Source: Arthrobacter sp. MYb213
GTDB lineage: Bacteria; Actinomycetota; Actinomycetes; Actinomycetales; Micrococcaceae
DNA: 64,000 nt
Direction of reading: 5' to 3'
Assembly: GCF_002979915.1 (NCBI RefSeq)
Contig: NZ_PCQA01000002.1
Span: forward strand, 62,001 to 126,000
The position numbers were made by a program, and so were the translations under genes. The notes under the pieces were generated by a model, which searched no databases, was not told the DNA's origin, and worked only from the letters and a program-made list of their open reading frames with translations. Positions 61,763 through 64,000 of the stretch are shown here, piece after piece. The stretch's first letter is position 1, and each line of letters opens with the position of its first letter.

Positions 61763-62958
61763 GTTCAGAAGCATCGATACGGTATGAACTAAGCGAAAGT
61801 CTCGATACAGATTATTTCTGTGCCTTCGCCGACGCTACCGCGCAAGACCATGAATTTTGGAATACCGCCAAAACCTATGGGGCAGAAATATTGCCGCAGA
61901 TCAACCACTACTGGGAGCAAGCGCACTACCCGGTCCAGCTGGTACGCCGGATGGGTGCACTGGATCTGCTGACCGACGGACTGAATATCCCCGGGCACCG
62001 GGTGATGTCTCCCCTGGCTGCTGGGTTGGTAGCTATGGAAATTTCCAGAGCCGATGGTTCGATGGCGGCTGCCGCCGCGGTGCAAGGTGGGCTGGTCCTG
62101 CGTAGTCTGGTGCTCTTTGGTAGTGCCGAGCAACAGGACCGTTACCTCCAGCCGCTGGCTACCGGCTACTTACTGGGCGGGTTTGCACTCTCCGAGCCCG
62201 GGCATGGCTCCGATTCGGTGAGCTTAGCCACCTCGGCACGTCGCGTTGGTGACCGCTGGGTTCTGAACGGACATAAAAAATGGATCGGCAACGGCGCTGC
62301 CGGAGGGATCACCATTGTCTGGGCGCGTGACGAGGCTAATTCGCAAGTCAAAGGTTTCATCGTTGACCAGCAAACGCCAGGATATTCAGCTGAAGTCATC
62401 GGCGGCAAAGGGGTACTGCGTGCCATCGACCAAGCCGAAATTTCCTTGCGGAACGTCTCAGTAGGTCCTGAAGCACTGTTGCCTTCGGTCGCATCTTTCA
62501 AGGATGTGTCCCGCGCCTTGGTAGAGACTCGGGTAAACGTGGGGTGGTCTGCGTTGGGCCACGCATTGAGCATGTTTGAGGCGTGCCTGCATTATTCAAA
62601 AAACCGTACCCAATTTGGTAAGCCCCTCGGTGCACATCAAATGGTCCAAGAACGGCTGGCACAAATGCTGGCAGAACTAACAAATATGCAGTTACAGTGC
62701 CGAGCGGTAGCCTCCGCGCAGGCGGCTAATAGTTTGCTCCCTACACAGGCGTCGCTCCTGAAATATCACAACACGCGAGCTGCCCGGCGCATCGCGTCGA
62801 TCGCGCGAGATCTGCTTGGCGGCAACGGAATCTTATTGGAAAACCATGTGATTCGTCATCTAGGTGATGTCGAAGCGTTGCATACCTATGAGGGAACCGA
62901 ATCCATCCAAGCCCTTATTTTAGGCCGAGACCTCACCGGGTTTAGTGCCTTCAGCTAA
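61759..62958 (+). CDS. Acyl-CoA dehydrogenase (glutaryl-CoA dehydrogenase-like group)
   Basis: A 399-residue FAD enzyme that desaturates an acyl-CoA. The flavin region is GGFALSEPGHGSDSVSLATS (about 134), then RWVLNGHKKWIGNGAAGG. KNRTQFGKPLGAHQMVQERL (about 275) and DLLGGNGILLENHVIRHLGD (about 355) are typical. The catalytic Glu is in HTYEGTESIQALILGRDLTG (about 375), the position and context seen in glutaryl-CoA dehydrogenases. The usual substrate-binding Arg of that enzyme could not be confirmed by eye. Coupled translation with the ligase implies they act in one pathway. Confidence 0.92.
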   Translation: MSSEASIRYELSESLDTDYFCAFADATAQDHEFWNTAKTYGAEILPQINHYWEQAHYPVQLVRRMGALDLLTDGLNIPGHRVMSPLAAGLVAMEISRADGSMAAAAAVQGGLVLRSLVLFGSAEQQDRYLQPLATGYLLGGFALSEPGHGSDSVSLATSARRVGDRWVLNGHKKWIGNGAAGGITIVWARDEANSQVKGFIVDQQTPGYSAEVIGGKGVLRAIDQAEISLRNVSVGPEALLPSVASFKDVSRALVETRVNVGWSALGHALSMFEACLHYSKNRTQFGKPLGAHQMVQERLAQMLAELTNMQLQCRAVASAQAANSLLPTQASLLKYHNTRAARRIASIARDLLGGNGILLENHVIRHLGDVEALHTYEGTESIQALILGRDLTGFSAFS

Positions 62959-62966
62959 AACATGAG

Positions 62967-63806
62967 TTAGAGGTTTTCCCCGGTCTCAGGCTGTAACAGC
63001 TGCGTCCAACGTTCAAGGGCCTGTGCCAAGATCTCCGGCTGGTCGATGTGCACATTATGTCCTGCGCGCTCTAGTTCAAGGAATGAAGCATTTGGGTAGC
63101 GTTTCAGTAGTTCCTTGGCATCTTTGAATCCCACGATGTGGTCTTGCATTCCGCAGGCGATCAGTACCGGCATATTCCATACCTGGTCACGGTCTACCGG
63201 CAGTGTCTCCAAGTAATAGCGTTTGGATAGGTGTGCCATCGCACGCAGATCTGCGCTGAGCACTCCGGGCAGCACATGTTTTTCGAATTGTTCCCAGTTT
63301 GCTCGCGTTTGGAGGACCGACATTTGCGCATAGTGGCCGGCGTTGATGGCGCCCAGCTCCTCGAGCAATACCTCGTCTTCGTGGATGATACTGCGCGCCG
63401 GAAGATTACGTTCTTCGGCCGCTGGCCGAATCACCGGAGCGAGTAGGACTAGGCCAAGAATTTGGTCTTCAAATCGGTCCGCCATCTCCTGCGCCAACAA
63501 ACCACCCAGCGAATTTCCGATCAAGGCAAAAGGTTGCGCACCGAGTTGGCCCTCGAGCAAATTCTGCAGCCAGTCCGCAATTTCTGGCAATCCTGATTTC
63601 CCGGCGAGCGCCGGGGTTCCACCAAAGCCGGGAAGGTCAACATAGATACGTTGCAGATTTCCAGGGCGGGCTAATTGTTCATCCAATGCCAAGAGGATTC
63701 GGTGATCGACGCCATTACCGTGGACCAGTACCACCGGTAGGCCACTTCCGTGGATCGCGGCGATACCTTCGGGGAGCTGATTAGCCTCGGGTTCTATGTG
63801 GTTCAT
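62967..63806 (-). CDS. Alpha/beta-fold hydrolase
   Basis: A 279-residue hydrolase with the complete triad: the nucleophile Ser in LIGNSLGGLLAQ (about 110), Asp in IACGMQDHIVG (about 224), and His in ERAGHNVHIDQPE (about 255). The oxyanion region is VVLVHGNGVDHRI near residue 28. The G-x-S-x-G and NGVD pattern resembles meta-cleavage-product hydrolases and non-haem haloperoxidases, but the substrate is unknown. It overlaps the end of the upstream YhhN gene by 4 bp, so both are cotranscribed. It converges on the acyl-CoA operon with only 8 bp between stops and no clear terminator. Confidence 0.9.
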   Translation of the reverse strand: MNHIEPEANQLPEGIAAIHGSGLPVVLVHGNGVDHRILLALDEQLARPGNLQRIYVDLPGFGGTPALAGKSGLPEIADWLQNLLEGQLGAQPFALIGNSLGGLLAQEMADRFEDQILGLVLLAPVIRPAAEERNLPARSIIHEDEVLLEELGAINAGHYAQMSVLQTRANWEQFEKHVLPGVLSADLRAMAHLSKRYYLETLPVDRDQVWNMPVLIACGMQDHIVGFKDAKELLKRYPNASFLELERAGHNVHIDQPEILAQALERWTQLLQPETGENL

Positions 63807-64000
63807 ACTCGTCCTTTGTTAGTTTCCTGCGCCGTGGAACGTACGTGGCCTAACACCGCAGCCACAATCATGGATTGGCCCACCACGTAGCTGAGCATGA
63901 TCCAAAAAGAATGAGCCGGCACCTCAAAGCCGGCAAAGGAACGCAACGCAATTAGCGCATCAGAGATAAAGAAGATCGCCCCACCGGTTCCGGCGAGCGC
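63803..64000 (-). CDS. YhhN-family membrane protein (lysoplasmalogenase-like), C-terminal part
   Basis: The reading frame runs off the right edge; only the last 65 codons are seen. They read GAIFFISDALIALRSFAG, then two hydrophobic stretches with WIMLSYVVGQSMIVAAVLG, and end TAQETNKGRV. The motif with SDxLIA is typical of the YhhN/TMEM86 family of multi-pass membrane proteins, of which the characterised mammalian member hydrolyses lysoplasmalogen. The stop overlaps the start of the alpha/beta hydrolase by 4 bp (ATGA). Confidence 0.8.
   Translation of the reverse strand, partial: ALAGTGGAIFFISDALIALRSFAGFEVPAHSFWIMLSYVVGQSMIVAAVLGHVRSTAQETNKGRV

Overview
The window is ordinary actinobacterial chromosome. 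Codon use, many GTG/TTG starts, 4-bp ATGA gene overlaps and gene content (AdnAB, DUF3107, DUF3117, TatB, a coproporphyrin-dependent haem set, GluABCD, DapC/D/E) point to the family Micrococcaceae. The moderate GC content suggests an Arthrobacter/Glutamicibacter-type organism; this is inference. No tRNA, rRNA, CRISPR array, insertion sequence, phage gene or plasmid function was seen. Gene order resembles two blocks of the Mycobacterium tuberculosis chromosome as I remember them: roughly Rv3201c-Rv3211 in the first half, and Rv1234-Rv1220c, Rv1211-Rv1201c and Rv1178-Rv1177 in the second.

Layout. 1-8.4 kb: end of an APH-like protein, a leftward DNA-repair operon (alkyltransferase-like protein, AdnA, AdnB) and a rightward DnaQ-like exonuclease. 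8.6-11.3 kb: methionine ABC importer metN-metI-metQ. 11.4-12.3 kb: an amidohydrolase. 12.4-22.7 kb: a complete haem pathway, with hemE-hemY-hemQ-hemH-hemC-hemD-hemB-hemL leftward and hemA divergent. These nine enzymes lead from glutamyl-tRNA to haem through coproporphyrin. 22.9-30.6 kb: TetR regulator, DUF3107 protein, RNB nuclease, DEAD-box helicase, orphan DNA methyltransferase, PHP phosphoesterase and Xaa-Pro aminopeptidase. 30.8-36.7 kb: stress-type membrane protein, MgtE_N/CBS protein, DUF1003 protein, Mrp, TatB, an ECF sigma factor and an O-methyltransferase.

36.8-38.2 kb: DUF3117 micro-protein, DivIVA-like membrane protein and LOG-family protein. 38.3-41.6 kb: glutamate importer gluABCD. 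41.7-47.4 kb: dapE, dapD, an unrecognised protein, citrate synthase, dapC and ferredoxin. 47.6-51.5 kb: small SH3-like protein, winged-helix regulator, membrane protein, TypA and an acetyltransferase. 51.5-55 kb: thiamine thiazole operon thiO-thiS-thiG-thiF under a TPP riboswitch. 55-58.7 kb: DUF4440-GNAT fusion, a TM-helix channel-like protein, OsmC and another GNAT. 59-64 kb: an acyl-CoA catabolic operon (thiolase, acyl-CoA ligase, acyl-CoA dehydrogenase), then a leftward alpha/beta hydrolase coupled to a YhhN-family membrane protein cut by the window end.

Most of the window is well-known core metabolism. I found no clear new multi-gene system. The places most worth a second look are the coupled ATL-AdnA-AdnB operon with a degenerate kinase-like neighbour, the orphan beta-class methyltransferase, the regulatory DNA of the haem cluster, the ECF sigma factor without an adjacent anti-sigma gene, and the acyl-CoA operon of unknown substrate. 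Transcript structures, promoters and operators are read by eye and are hypotheses.
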